Source: JAVBMV01 sp031552145 | Lineage (GTDB): Bacteria; Myxococcota; Myxococcia; Myxococcales; UBA5297 | NCBI GenBank assembly: GCA_031552145.1 | Contig: JAVBMV010000004.1 | Location: 1 to 64,000 of the forward strand | Direction of reading: 5' to 3' | Length of the DNA stretch: 64,000 nt | In this document: positions 37,114 to 46,227 of the stretch, piece after piece | Layout: each line of letters begins with the position of its first letter | How positions within the stretch are numbered: the first letter of the stretch is position 1 | Translations under genes and position numbers: made by a program | The notes under the pieces: model-generated | Database searches by the model: none | What the model was told of the DNA's origin: nothing | The model's input: the letters and a program-made list of their open reading frames with translations, nothing else

Positions 37114-37839
37114 CTAGGGCGTCTCCTGGCGCTCGTGGGGGAGCGGCGACGGAGCGGTTGGAGGGGGCGTGGGGCGCTCGAGGCGCGGATTGCCGGGGAA
37201 GTCCGCGGAGAGGCGCTTCGCCTCCGCGCGCGCGGCATATCTTTTGCGAAGCAGGCTGACGACGATCGCCAACGCGGCGACCGCCAAGATGCCGAGGATC
37301 ACGGCCCATTGCCCGCGCTTCGCCGCCTCGATCGCCGCCTCGATATCCTCTCCGAAGTGCCACCCGAGGAAGACGAAGAGCGGCGCCGAGATGAGCGCTG
37401 CCATACCATCGAAGAAGAGGAAGCGCAGGTAACGCATCCTGGCGCCACCGGCGATGAAGTAGGTGACGGCCCTCACACCCGGCATGAAGCGCGCGCCCAC
37501 CACAATCTTGTCGCCATACTTCCTGAAGAGCCGCTCGACGCGCACGCGCTTGGCGCGCGTCATGAAGAGCCGAAAGGGCCAGAGCGTCTCCAGCCTTCGG
37601 CCGAAGTGGCGGCCCAGCCAGAAGGCGATCGAGTCGCCCCCCAGAATGCCCAGGTAGGTGACCGCGATCATCAGCCCCAGCGACTCCTCGTCCTGATAGG
37701 CGATATAGCCGCCCGTGATGAGGACGAAGTCCTCGGGCAATGGCAGCCCCAGGCCGCACAGGAGCAGTACGAGCAGGATGAGCAGATAGCTGCCTGCCCC
37801 CGTCGCTTGGCTCAGCAGGTCATTGAGGAGCTGTTCCAC
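37114..37839 (-). CDS. DedA-family membrane protein
   Basis: A 241-residue inner-membrane protein with about five hydrophobic segments. LPLPEDFVLITGGYIAY, GILGGDSIAFWLGRHFG and KIVVGARFMPGVRAVTYFIAGG are DedA/SNARE-associated family signatures; DedA proteins are lipid (undecaprenyl phosphate or phospholipid) flippases. The C-terminal 40 residues are a basic, Pro-rich cytoplasmic tail. It sits directly upstream of guaB. Confidence 0.88.
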   Translation of the reverse strand: MEQLLNDLLSQATGAGSYLLILLVLLLCGLGLPLPEDFVLITGGYIAYQDEESLGLMIAVTYLGILGGDSIAFWLGRHFGRRLETLWPFRLFMTRAKRVRVERLFRKYGDKIVVGARFMPGVRAVTYFIAGGARMRYLRFLFFDGMAALISAPLFVFLGWHFGEDIEAAIEAAKRGQWAVILGILAVAALAIVVSLLRKRYAARAEAKRLSADFPGNPRLERPTPPPTAPSPLPHERQETP

Positions 37840-37883
37840 TTGCCTCCTGGAGCTCGGGCGCGGTGGGCGCCCCGCTCACCGAG

Positions 37884-38912
37884 TCAGTTCGCCTTGGGCC
37901 CCTTCTGGTCGCCGACGTCCTTGGGGGCATCGCGCGAGATGGCGATCGCCACGAGGGAGTCATTGATCAGTGAGTCGAAGTTGCGCTCGCCGCGGTCGTA
38001 AGAGCGCACGAGCGGAACCAACGCCGGAACCGCCCAGTAGCCGCCCTGGGTTCGCGCGGCGATCTCGGTATCCGACAGGCCCAGCGAATAGCAGGCGACG
38101 GCGCGAGCGAGTGACTCGATGGCGAAGGACTGAGGGCTGTCGGCGCCGGCCGCCGCCGCCAAATCTGCGGCGCTCGTGATCTTCCGCTTGGCGAGGGAAG
38201 GCTCGAGGATACCCCAGGCATAGGCGCGCGCCATGGAATAGAGATCGGGCTTCGACGAAGGTCCCACCACGGCGAAGAGCTCGTTCTGCTGCAAGGAGGC
38301 GTAGGCGTTCCCGCGGCCGTCGAGCGGGTTGGCGACGAGCACCAGGAAGGGGGGTGCTGCCTCCTTTTGCTTGAGCGTCTTGCGGACGTTTGCGAGCGGC
38401 TGGTCGATCTGCGCGAGCCAAGGGCGCAGCGCGGCGCGGTAGTCATCCTGGAGCGCGGCGAAGGTCTTGCCCAGATCGTTGCGGGCGTAGAACTCGGCCA
38501 GCAGCGCCTCGAACCCCTTCAGCTCGGAAGGGCTCGCGCCCGTCGGCTCGAAGGAGGGCGCGCCCTTGGTGGAGAGCACCCATTCGACATACCGGCGCAT
38601 CGACTGAGGGTGCTCATCGAAGAAGCGCTCCAGCTTCTGGCGCAGCTCGGGCTCGAGCACCAGCGTTGCGCGCAGCTGGATCCGGACGGGATCGTACTCG
38701 CGGGAGATGACCGGATGAGCCCTGACCACGGGCGCCTCGGAATAGCCCGCAGCGTTCATCAAGGCGAAGAGCGCGAAGACTCCCTCGTCGGCGCGCAGCT
38801 CGGCACCTTCGAGCGAATAGAGACTGGCGAACCAGTCGGCGCCGGCGCGCGCGCCCGACGGGGCGGCGAAGACGAGGAGTCCAGCGAGAAGAGCGACAAG
38901 TCGACGGTTCAT
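37884..38912 (-). CDS. Exported protein of unknown function
   Basis: A 342-residue protein with a clear signal peptide (LVALLAGLLVFAAPSGARAGA). The mature part is mostly helical with FASLYSLEGAELRADEGVFALFALMNAAGYSE near the N-terminus quoted in part here: LRADEGVFALFALMNAAGY. A later stretch VLVANPLDGRGNAYA and a final SYDRGERNFDSLI are visible. No metal-binding HExxH motif was seen. It lies 44 bases upstream of dedA and may be co-transcribed with dedA-guaBA. Function unknown. Confidence 0.65.
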   Translation of the reverse strand: MNRRLVALLAGLLVFAAPSGARAGADWFASLYSLEGAELRADEGVFALFALMNAAGYSEAPVVRAHPVISREYDPVRIQLRATLVLEPELRQKLERFFDEHPQSMRRYVEWVLSTKGAPSFEPTGASPSELKGFEALLAEFYARNDLGKTFAALQDDYRAALRPWLAQIDQPLANVRKTLKQKEAAPPFLVLVANPLDGRGNAYASLQQNELFAVVGPSSKPDLYSMARAYAWGILEPSLAKRKITSAADLAAAAGADSPQSFAIESLARAVACYSLGLSDTEIAARTQGGYWAVPALVPLVRSYDRGERNFDSLINDSLVAIAISRDAPKDVGDQKGPKAN

Positions 38913-39000
38913 TCGTTGCCTCCTGGAGAGGACAGCCTCCTCGCCGAACGACGACAGAGGGTCGTTCTCCCTAGCATGCCAGCGCGCCCTGCTTCAAGGC

Positions 39001-39987
39001 TCATCGGGAGAGGAGCGTCGTCGCCATCGGCGCGGTCGCTCCGGGCGCACCCTGGGAGGAGGGGCCCTGAATGGAAGGGGGCCGCTCGAGCGAACGCTCC
39101 AGGGCGCCGAACGCGAAGAATTCGCCGCTTCGCAGGAGGCCCGCCACCGCCGCCGCCGCGCAGAGACCGACCGCAAGATAGAGCGCCGGTGAGAGGAGGC
39201 CGATGCTCTCTCCGAGAAGCACCGCCACGATCCCCGCGAGGAGTGAGAGATAGAACCAGCCGCGCACAGAGCGGAAGGCCACCGAGAGCGAGACCGCTCT
39301 TGGGAAGGTGCGCATCAGGGAAGCAGCGCCCCGCCCGAGATGCTCCCGCACGCCCTTTGTCTCCTCCGCCGTGCTCAGCAGCGAGAAGGCAAGAAAGGGG
39401 CGCAGCCCCAGCGAGACGGCGCACGCCATGAAGAGCGCGGCCGCGACCGCCGCCGCCGGCAGCGCGACCCCCTCTCCTCGGGCGACGAAGCCCACGGCGA
39501 AATAGAGCGCCGCCGCCAGCGAGCCCCCGGCGAGGAGCACAGCCAAGAGAGAGAGCCCCCAGCCCGCAGCGGCGGTCAGCAATAGGCGAGAGAGCTCCCC
39601 CATTCCCGGCAAAAGAGGGGGCGCGCCCCCCTGGGCGCCCAAGAGCGCGCGCGACGCCGACCAGAGCCAGCAGAGCCAGAGGAGTAGCGCCAGGATCGCC
39701 GCCGAGAAGGAGAGTCCGGCGAGAGAGAGCGGGCGGAGCCACTCGGCGAAGAGCGGCGCCGTCGCAAAGGGGCGACCCGCCAGGGAGAAGAAGCTGAGCG
39801 CCCACTCGAGGGCAGGGAGTGCCGCGCCGACGGCCGCCGCCGCGGCACAGGTTATGGAGAGCCAGAGGGCGAGGGTGTGGAGCGCCGCCAGCATCAGGGT
39901 ACGCCGCTCTCGAAACGCCATCCGCAGGCCCGAACTCATGGCGTCGCTCACGCTCACTGGCCGCTCAGGAGCCATCGTCCTCGACAC
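39001..39987 (-). CDS. Polytopic membrane protein of unknown function
   Basis: A 328-residue protein with six or seven hydrophobic helices and extreme Ala/Leu content. The N-terminal stretch VSVSDAMSSGLRMAFRERR is amphipathic. The helix pattern resembles the DUF4013/glycerophosphoryl-type membrane proteins only in general shape, so no family is claimed. It is the first gene of the minus-strand run that leads to guaBA and is divergent from lexA. Confidence 0.6.
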   Translation of the reverse strand: MSRTMAPERPVSVSDAMSSGLRMAFRERRTLMLAALHTLALWLSITCAAAAAVGAALPALEWALSFFSLAGRPFATAPLFAEWLRPLSLAGLSFSAAILALLLWLCWLWSASRALLGAQGGAPPLLPGMGELSRLLLTAAAGWGLSLLAVLLAGGSLAAALYFAVGFVARGEGVALPAAAVAAALFMACAVSLGLRPFLAFSLLSTAEETKGVREHLGRGAASLMRTFPRAVSLSVAFRSVRGWFYLSLLAGIVAVLLGESIGLLSPALYLAVGLCAAAAVAGLLRSGEFFAFGALERSLERPPSIQGPSSQGAPGATAPMATTLLSR

Positions 39988-40084
39988 CCATCACCTCACC
40001 TGGAGCAGGTCCCCTGTAGTGGGAGCCCTTTGCGAGGGCATCCTATCCATCCACGAGAGCGCGGCAACAACGCTGCGCCTCGCG

Positions 40085-40113
40085 TTGCGCTGAACTGATG
40101 TTCAGCGTATCTT
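40085..40113 (+). promoter_or_regulatory. lexA promoter with overlapping LexA box
   Basis: TTGCGC (40085-40090) and TATCTT (40108-40113) are 17 bases apart. Between them GCTGAAC, TGAT, GTTCAGC (40089-40106) is a perfect dyad and matches the published Myxococcus LexA box CTRHAMRYBYGTTCAGS at all but the three central positions. LexA bound here would block its own transcription. Confidence 0.75.
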
Positions 40114-40138
40114 TCTGGCTATCTGACACGGGGCCCCC

Positions 40139-40807
40139 ATGAACGACCTGACGGTGCGGCAGCACCAGATCCTCGAATACATCGCCCGGCAGAACTCCGA
40201 GCGAGGCTTCCCTCCCACGCTGCGAGAGATCGGCGCCGCTTTCGACATTCGAAGTCTCAATGGAGTGAACGACCACTTGCGTGCGTTGGAGCGCAAGGGC
40301 TTCCTCAAGAAGACAGGCCTGCAGAGCCGCGCGCTGGCGCTCACCGAGAAGGGGCACGAGCGCTTCAATCCCGCTGAAGGCGGCCGTGGGCGCGACATGA
40401 TCGAGGTCCCACTCTTCGGAAGAGTCGCGGCCGGCGACCCGCTCCTGGCGCTGCAGGAGGAGCGCGCACGCCTCTCGCTCGATCCATCGTTGCTCCCCTC
40501 CTCCGGCGAGCTCTTTGCGCTCACCATCAAGGGCGAGAGTATGATCGGCGACGGAATCCACGACGGAGATATCGTCTTCGTCCGGCGCGCGCAGCAGGCC
40601 GAGCCGGGGCAGATCGTGGTGGCGCTGGTCGAGGATGAGGCGACGGTGAAGCGTTACTATCCGGAAGGCGACAGCGTGCGCCTTCAGCCCTCCAACCCAT
40701 CGATGGAGCCCATCATCGTGGAGGGCAGTTCGGGCAAGGAGCTCAGGCTCCTGGGGCACGTCGTTGGACTTTTCCGGAAACTCTCTCCGAAGAATCGCCT
40801 CCAATAG
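40139..40807 (+). CDS. lexA: LexA repressor of the SOS response
   Basis: A 222-residue repressor-protease. The winged HTH contains FPPTLREIGAAFDIRSLNGV. The self-cleavage site is Ala98-Gly99 (RVAAGDP), the catalytic dyad is Ser134 (KGESMIGDG) and Lys171 (DEATVKRYY). It represses DNA-damage genes until RecA filaments trigger cleavage. A matching operator lies in its own promoter. The start follows the operator by 33 bases. The pepT gene begins 48 bases downstream. Confidence 0.95.
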   Translation: MNDLTVRQHQILEYIARQNSERGFPPTLREIGAAFDIRSLNGVNDHLRALERKGFLKKTGLQSRALALTEKGHERFNPAEGGRGRDMIEVPLFGRVAAGDPLLALQEERARLSLDPSLLPSSGELFALTIKGESMIGDGIHDGDIVFVRRAQQAEPGQIVVALVEDEATVKRYYPEGDSVRLQPSNPSMEPIIVEGSSGKELRLLGHVVGLFRKLSPKNRLQ

Positions 40808-40855
40808 GTGCTATCGTGGAGCCCGTCTCCACCTTTTCAAGAGAGGACCAGACAC

Positions 40856-42133
40856 ATGAGCCTGCCAACGTTCACGCTCGACGCCGCCTGGAAGGCGGCG
40901 CTTCTGGAGCGCTTTACCCGCTACGTCAAGATCGACACCCGCTCCAGCGAGGAGAGCACCACCTTCCCCTCCAGCGCCGGACAGTGGGACTTGCTGCGCC
41001 TGCTGGAGCGCGAAATGACCGAGCTCGGGCTGACGCAGATTGGCCTGGACGAGCATGGGTATCTCTTTGGCACCATCCCCTCCACCCTCCCCGCTGGACG
41101 CGCGGCGCCCGTGGTGGGGCTGCTCGCGCACGTCGACACCTACCCCGGCACCTCGGGCACCAACGTCAAGCCGCAGATCCACACCAATTATGACGGCAAG
41201 GACCTCGCCCTGCCCGGCGCGCCCGACAGGCCAATCCGCGCCGCCGAGAATCCCACGCTGGCGCGCTGCGTCGGCCACACCATCGTCACCTCCGACGGCA
41301 CAACCCTGCTCGGCGCCGACGACAAGGCGGGCGTGGCGGCCATCATGACCTTGGCGGACTATCTGCGCAAACACCCCGAGGTCCCTCACGGCGCCATTCG
41401 CGTCGGCTTCACCCCCGACGAGGAGATCGGTCAGGGCACGCGCTACTTCGACGTGGCGCGCTTCGGCGCCCAGGCCGCCTACACGCTCGACGGATCGCTC
41501 CTGGGCGAGATCGAGAACGAGACCTTCTGCGCCGACTCGGCCACGGTGACGCTCACGGGCTTCGACTGCCATCCCGGCATCGCGAAGAACGTGATGATCA
41601 ATGCGATCCGCGCCGCGGGCTTCATCATCGACCGCCTCTCCAAGACGCACCTACCCGAGACGACCGAGAAGCGCGAGCCCTACCTCCACCCGGTCGCGGT
41701 GACCGCGGACGTGGGCAAGGCGACCCTCCGCTTCATCGTGCGCGCCTTCACCGAGGCTGAGCTCGCGGTGCGCGAGGAGAGCCTCGCCGCGCTGGTCAAG
41801 GGCGCGGAGACAGCCTTCCCCGGCCTCAAGGGCGAGGTGGAGTTCAAGCAGTCCTATCGCAACATGAAGGTCGTGCTCGACCAGCACCCCGAGGTCTCGG
41901 AGCTGGCGCTCGACGCGGTGAAGCGCGCCGGCATCGCGCCAGTCCTCAGCTCGATCCGCGGTGGAACCGACGGCGCCCAGCTCAGCTTCAAGGGATTGCC
42001 CACGCCGAACGTCTTCGCGGGCGGCGTCAACTTCCACGGCATCCAGGAGTGGGTCAGCCTGGAGTGGATGGCGAAGTCGGTCGAGACCGCCCTCCACCTC
42101 GTCTACCTCTGGGGCGAGCGTCCCGCGAAGTAG
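40856..42133 (+). CDS. pepT: Peptidase T (tripeptide aminopeptidase)
   Basis: A 425-residue zinc aminopeptidase of the M20B family. Signatures: LLAHVDTYPGTSG (His, Asp), LGADDKAGVA, FTPDEEIGQG (catalytic and metal Glu), FDCHPGIAKNVMINAI, and IRGGTDGAQLSFKGLPTP. This is full length and gives N-terminal cleavage of tripeptides. The start at 40856 has GAGAGG upstream; an upstream ATG at 40808 gives a non-homologous extension. Codon style (CTC, GAG) differs from the M20 gene at 688. Confidence 0.92.
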   Translation: MSLPTFTLDAAWKAALLERFTRYVKIDTRSSEESTTFPSSAGQWDLLRLLEREMTELGLTQIGLDEHGYLFGTIPSTLPAGRAAPVVGLLAHVDTYPGTSGTNVKPQIHTNYDGKDLALPGAPDRPIRAAENPTLARCVGHTIVTSDGTTLLGADDKAGVAAIMTLADYLRKHPEVPHGAIRVGFTPDEEIGQGTRYFDVARFGAQAAYTLDGSLLGEIENETFCADSATVTLTGFDCHPGIAKNVMINAIRAAGFIIDRLSKTHLPETTEKREPYLHPVAVTADVGKATLRFIVRAFTEAELAVREESLAALVKGAETAFPGLKGEVEFKQSYRNMKVVLDQHPEVSELALDAVKRAGIAPVLSSIRGGTDGAQLSFKGLPTPNVFAGGVNFHGIQEWVSLEWMAKSVETALHLVYLWGERPAK

Positions 42134-42158
42134 GGCTGCTGTCTACCGGGGTGGAGCG

Positions 42159-44336
42159 TCAGACGCGCTCCACCTCGTAGACCCCCGAGATCTGCTCGAG
42201 CGAGCGCAGCACGTCGTTGAGCTGCTTTAAATCGGAGATGGTCACCTCGAAGGTGTTGACCGCTCGATCGTCGCTCATGGCGCGGCAATTGGCCTGGGAG
42301 ATGTTGACGCCCTTGCGGCTGAAGATCTGCGAGATGTCGGCGAGCAGCCCAGGTCTGTCGGCCGTCAGCATCCTAATCGTGACCGGACGCTTGAAGTCGG
42401 GCTTCACATCCCAGGCGACATCGACGCGCCGCTCGGGATCGCTCGCCAGCACCTTGTCACAGTCACTGGTGTGGACCGTCACCCCGCGCCCCCGCGTAAT
42501 GAAGCCGACGATCGGGTCGCCGGGCACCGGGTTGCAGCAGCGGCCAAATCGGACGAGCACGTCATCAATGCCGTTGATCTGCACCCCTCCCTTGGCGCGC
42601 CCAGTCACCTTGCGCAGGATCTCTCCGAGGCGGTCGGCCGCGGTCGGCTCCGACGCGACCTGCGGACGCACCGGCGAGAACTCCGCGAAGCGCTCGGGAG
42701 GAAGCAGCTTGGCCGCGACCTGTGAAGGAGCGACTTTCCCGTAACCGATGGCGACGAGCAGCTCCTCCTCGCCTCGATAACCGAGTGCCTCCGCGGCGCG
42801 CCGGAGCTCGCCGCTCTTCACCAGCTTGCCCAGATTGAGCTCGAAGCGCTTCAGCTCCCTCTCGGCCAGCTCGTGCCCCAGATCGTGGCTCTGCTCGCGC
42901 TGCTGCGCCTTGATGTAGCTGCGGATCTTGGTCTGGGCGCGGCTCGTCTTGACGAAGGTGAGCCAGTCCTTCGACGGATGTCCCTGCGCGCTGGTCAGGA
43001 TCTCCATCGTGTCGCCATTCTTGAGCCTGTAGCGCAGCGGCACGATGCGGCCGTTCACCTTGGCGCCGGTGCAGCGCGCGCCGACGTCAGAGTGGATCGC
43101 GTAGGCGAAGTCGACGGGCGTCGAGCCCTTCGGCAGGCTCTTCACGTCGCCCTTCGGCGTAAAGACGAAGACCTCGTCGCCGAAGAGGTCTACCTTCACC
43201 GTATCGAGGAACTCGCGGGGATCCTTCAGATCCTGCTGCCACTCCATCAGCTGGCGCAGCCACGCGAACTTGGCGTCATCCTTGCCCGGGCCGCGCTTCT
43301 CCTTGTAGGCCCAGTGCGCGGCGATGCCCTCCTCGGCGGTCTTGTGCATCTCCTCGGTGCGGATCTGGATCTCCACCCGGTCGCCGGAGGGACCGATCAC
43401 CGTGGTGTGGAGCGACTGGTACATATTCGCCTTGGGGATGGCGATGTAATCCTTGAAGCGGCCCGGGACCGGCTTCCATAGAGAGTGGACGAGCCCCAGC
43501 GCCTCGTAGCAGGCGGGCATCGACTTGGTGATGAGGCGGAAGGCGACGAGATCGTGCACCTGCTCGAAGTCGATGCCATGCTGCTTCATCTTTCTGTGGA
43601 TGCTGTAGACGTGCTTGGAACGCCCCTGGACCCGGCACTCGATCCCGTTGTCGCCCATCCGTTTCTGCAGGACCTCGATTACCTCGTCGACCTGCTTCTC
43701 GCTGTTGCGCTGTCGCTTCTCGCTCGCGGTGGAGATCTCGGCGAAGGTGGCGGGCTGAAGGTATTGGAAAGAGAGATCTTCAAGCTCCTGCTTGATCCAG
43801 CCGATGCCGAGCCGATTGGCGAGCGGCGCGTAGATGTCGATGGTCTCCTGCGCGATGCGCCGCTGCTTCTCGGGCGCCATGTGCTGGAGCGTGCGCATGT
43901 TGTGCGTGCGATCGGCCAGCTTCACGAGAATGACCCGGATGTCGCGCGCCATCGCCACGATCATCTTGCGGAAGTTCTCGGCCTGCTTCTCCTCCGCCGT
44001 GACATTCGCCGAGGCGGAGAATTGCGACAGCTTGGTGACGCCGTCGACCAGCTGCGCGATCTCCGCGCCGAACAGCTCGGTCAGCTCCTCTGGCGTGGCG
44101 AGCGTATCCTCGATGGTGTCGTGAAGGAGCCCCGTGACGATGGACGCTTCGTCGAGCTTCATCTCGGCGAGGAGCCCGGCCACTTCCAAGGGGTGCACCA
44201 GATAGGGCTCACCCGACTTGCGCGTTTGACCCTGATGGACCTTGGCGCTGTAGACGTAGGCCTTTTTGATGATGTCCAGGTCGGGGTCCGGATTGAACTT
44301 GGCCACCCGGTCGAGAATGTCGTTGAGTCTGAGCAT
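42159..44336 (-). CDS. rel: Bifunctional (p)ppGpp synthetase/hydrolase Rel
   Basis: A 725-residue stringent-response enzyme. Domain order: HD hydrolase (YLVHPLEVAG, GLLHDTIEDT, about 45-150), synthetase (GRSKHVYSIHRKMKQHG, DLVAFRLI, YIAIPKANMYQSLHTTV), TGS (VFVFTPKGDVKSLPKGSTPV), helical, CC (VLVRFGRCCNPVPGD) and ACT (MLTADRPGLLADISQIFS). The intact HDxxED motif indicates that it can degrade (p)ppGpp as well as make it. It is convergent with pepT, with only 25 bases between the stops. Confidence 0.95.
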   Translation of the reverse strand: MLRLNDILDRVAKFNPDPDLDIIKKAYVYSAKVHQGQTRKSGEPYLVHPLEVAGLLAEMKLDEASIVTGLLHDTIEDTLATPEELTELFGAEIAQLVDGVTKLSQFSASANVTAEEKQAENFRKMIVAMARDIRVILVKLADRTHNMRTLQHMAPEKQRRIAQETIDIYAPLANRLGIGWIKQELEDLSFQYLQPATFAEISTASEKRQRNSEKQVDEVIEVLQKRMGDNGIECRVQGRSKHVYSIHRKMKQHGIDFEQVHDLVAFRLITKSMPACYEALGLVHSLWKPVPGRFKDYIAIPKANMYQSLHTTVIGPSGDRVEIQIRTEEMHKTAEEGIAAHWAYKEKRGPGKDDAKFAWLRQLMEWQQDLKDPREFLDTVKVDLFGDEVFVFTPKGDVKSLPKGSTPVDFAYAIHSDVGARCTGAKVNGRIVPLRYRLKNGDTMEILTSAQGHPSKDWLTFVKTSRAQTKIRSYIKAQQREQSHDLGHELAERELKRFELNLGKLVKSGELRRAAEALGYRGEEELLVAIGYGKVAPSQVAAKLLPPERFAEFSPVRPQVASEPTAADRLGEILRKVTGRAKGGVQINGIDDVLVRFGRCCNPVPGDPIVGFITRGRGVTVHTSDCDKVLASDPERRVDVAWDVKPDFKRPVTIRMLTADRPGLLADISQIFSRKGVNISQANCRAMSDDRAVNTFEVTISDLKQLNDVLRSLEQISGVYEVERV

Positions 44337-44485
44337 CTGCCGCCAGGGCCGAAGAAGGCGAGATTAGAGTCCAGGGAAGCGATGGTAGTGGCGCACCCCT
44401 TCCTTGTCCACTTGGCGACCCGCTTTGGCTTGCGTTCACTCCATGTCATTGACGCTCTACCGCGCGCGCTCCTAGAGTAATCGCC

Positions 44486-45433
44486 ATGTCCCTGGCTCAG
44501 CTGGCTACTTTGCCGATCGTCTGCCTCAAGTGCTCCGTCCTGAACGACCCCCCCCGTTCCGCATGCGCGGCCTGCGGCGCAGCGCTCGAGCTGAAGCTCC
44601 CAGGCCCCTCTCGCGCGCAGGCGAAGGAGCAAACCGGCGCATCGGCAGGCGGGAGCGCTTCGAAGAACACGGGCGGACAGCCTCGGGCGAAGGCCTCGTT
44701 CGACGCAGCGCCAGGAGCGCGCGAGCTGGCGGTCCTCGCCCGGCAGCGCACCGTCAGCAGACCCAACACCACCTCGGCGCTGCCAACGATTGGCGGGCTC
44801 TTCGCGAGTGGGCGCGCAACCCTGACGGTGGTGCGCGGCGGCGCCACGGGACTCACGCTCGAGATCGATGAGTCGCCGCTCTCCATTGGCTCTGCCGCGC
44901 AAGGGCACTCGATCGTTGGAGATCCCTTCCTGGCCCCGATCCACGCGACGCTCTTCATGCGCAAAGGAGCGCTCGTCCTGCGCGATGAGGGGAGCGCCTC
45001 GGGCTGCTATTCCACCTTCAAGACACCTCGCGCGCTCAACGCCGGAGACGAATTTGTCGTCAACGAGCGCCGCTTCCGCTACTTGGGGACCTGGTCTCCG
45101 CCGCAGAACAACGCCGCGCCGCGCCCCTTTGGGGCCCCTCTCTCCGCTCGACGCTACCTGAAGCTGCGCGAGCTCCACCGCGGTGGAGAGGAGGGCACGC
45201 TCTGGGCGGTGCCGGGCACTATCTCCTTTGGCTGCGGCGGTTGCGACGTCAACCTGGTCGGACGCCCCGACAGCACGATCCGATGCGAGCTGATCGATCA
45301 CGGCGATCGCGTCGAGCTGGTGGACTACTGCACGCCCGATGGGCTCCTGATACGCCTTCCGCCTCGAGGAGAAGTGCTCCTCTCACCCGGCTCCTCGCTG
45401 CGGCTCGGCGACCAGCAACTGCAGGTGAAGTGA
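44486..45433 (+). CDS. Zinc-ribbon and FHA-like protein (first of a pair)
   Basis: A 315-residue cytosolic protein. Residues about 13-32 are a C4 zinc ribbon (CLKCSVLNDPPRSACAAC). A long low-complexity linker follows, then an FHA-like beta-sandwich (TLEIDESPLSIGSA ... DPFLAPIHATLFMRKGALVL), and a second, more degenerate one (GTISFGCGGCDVNLVGRPDS ... LRLGDQQLQV). FHA domains bind phosphothreonine, but the usual NG loop is missing in both. Its stop overlaps the start of the next gene, a related protein. Confidence 0.75.
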   Translation: MSLAQLATLPIVCLKCSVLNDPPRSACAACGAALELKLPGPSRAQAKEQTGASAGGSASKNTGGQPRAKASFDAAPGARELAVLARQRTVSRPNTTSALPTIGGLFASGRATLTVVRGGATGLTLEIDESPLSIGSAAQGHSIVGDPFLAPIHATLFMRKGALVLRDEGSASGCYSTFKTPRALNAGDEFVVNERRFRYLGTWSPPQNNAAPRPFGAPLSARRYLKLRELHRGGEEGTLWAVPGTISFGCGGCDVNLVGRPDSTIRCELIDHGDRVELVDYCTPDGLLIRLPPRGEVLLSPGSSLRLGDQQLQVK

Positions 45434-46215
45434 TGATCAACCGATGTCCACAATGCGGCGCCGAGAACCCGCTCTCCTCTCCCTCCTGCAGTTCATGTGG
45501 CAGGACGCGCCCCTCCTGGGACGCGCTCATCGGCAAGCGCCCCGCGGCGAGCCGGACACCACCCCCCATCGCTCGCGGAAAGGCGCAGGTCCTACTCTCC
45601 GTCGTGCGTGCCACCGGCGGTACCGAGGCGCGCTTCGCGATGCAGAGCGACGATCTGGTGATCGGGAGCGCCGGCGACATCTCACTTCCCAAGGATTGCT
45701 CGGTCGAGCCGCAGCACGTTCAGATCAGCTTCGACGAGCGCAGCGGGGAGCTCTTCGCCATTCCCCTGGTGAAGGATGCGGGCGTCTACCTGAGGGTTCG
45801 CGCCAAAGTGACGCTCAAGCCCGTGACCGAGATCAGGTGCGGACAGCAGCGGCTCCGGCTAGAGGCGCGGACGCTCTCGCGGCTCACCGACGACCAGGCG
45901 CGCATCTGGGGCTCGCCAGCGATGGAGTCCCGCTTCTGCCTCGTCCAACTCTTGGACGGCGGCGCGGCGGCCAACGTCTTTCCGCTGCTGCGCGGAGAGA
46001 ACCTCCTGGGGCGCGAGCGGGGAAACATCTCCTTCCCACACGACAACTTCGTCTCGGGAAACCACGCCGTTCTTCATGCCGACGACGAGGCGGTGGAGCT
46101 GCGCGACCTAGGCTCGGCCAACGGCACCTTCGTGCTGCTCACCAAGAGAACCCTACTCAAGAGCAGCGACCAACTGCTCATCGGCCACCACCTCTTCAAG
46201 TTCGAGATGAGATAG
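45433..46215 (+). CDS. Zinc-ribbon and FHA-domain protein (second of a pair)
   Basis: A 260-residue protein beginning with a C4 zinc ribbon (CPQCGAENPLSSPSCSSC), followed by a degenerate FHA-like domain and a canonical FHA domain near the C-terminus: LLGRERGNISFPHDNFVSGN, HAVLHADDEAVELRDLGSAN and GTFVLL, with the phosphothreonine-binding Arg, Ser-Gly-Asn-His and NG. The ATG at 45433 lies in TGATG with the previous stop. The pair probably arose by duplication. No kinase or secretion gene is adjacent. Confidence 0.8.
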   Translation: MINRCPQCGAENPLSSPSCSSCGRTRPSWDALIGKRPAASRTPPPIARGKAQVLLSVVRATGGTEARFAMQSDDLVIGSAGDISLPKDCSVEPQHVQISFDERSGELFAIPLVKDAGVYLRVRAKVTLKPVTEIRCGQQRLRLEARTLSRLTDDQARIWGSPAMESRFCLVQLLDGGAAANVFPLLRGENLLGRERGNISFPHDNFVSGNHAVLHADDEAVELRDLGSANGTFVLLTKRTLLKSSDQLLIGHHLFKFEMR

Positions 46216-46227
46216 CGTCGGCCGGCT

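Noticed and set aside
35320..38001. Long plus-strand open frame (about 890 codons) opposite guaA, guaB and dedA
   Set aside because: Low-complexity R/A/E/D/G composition typical of an antisense frame; real enzymes with full motifs occupy the other strand.
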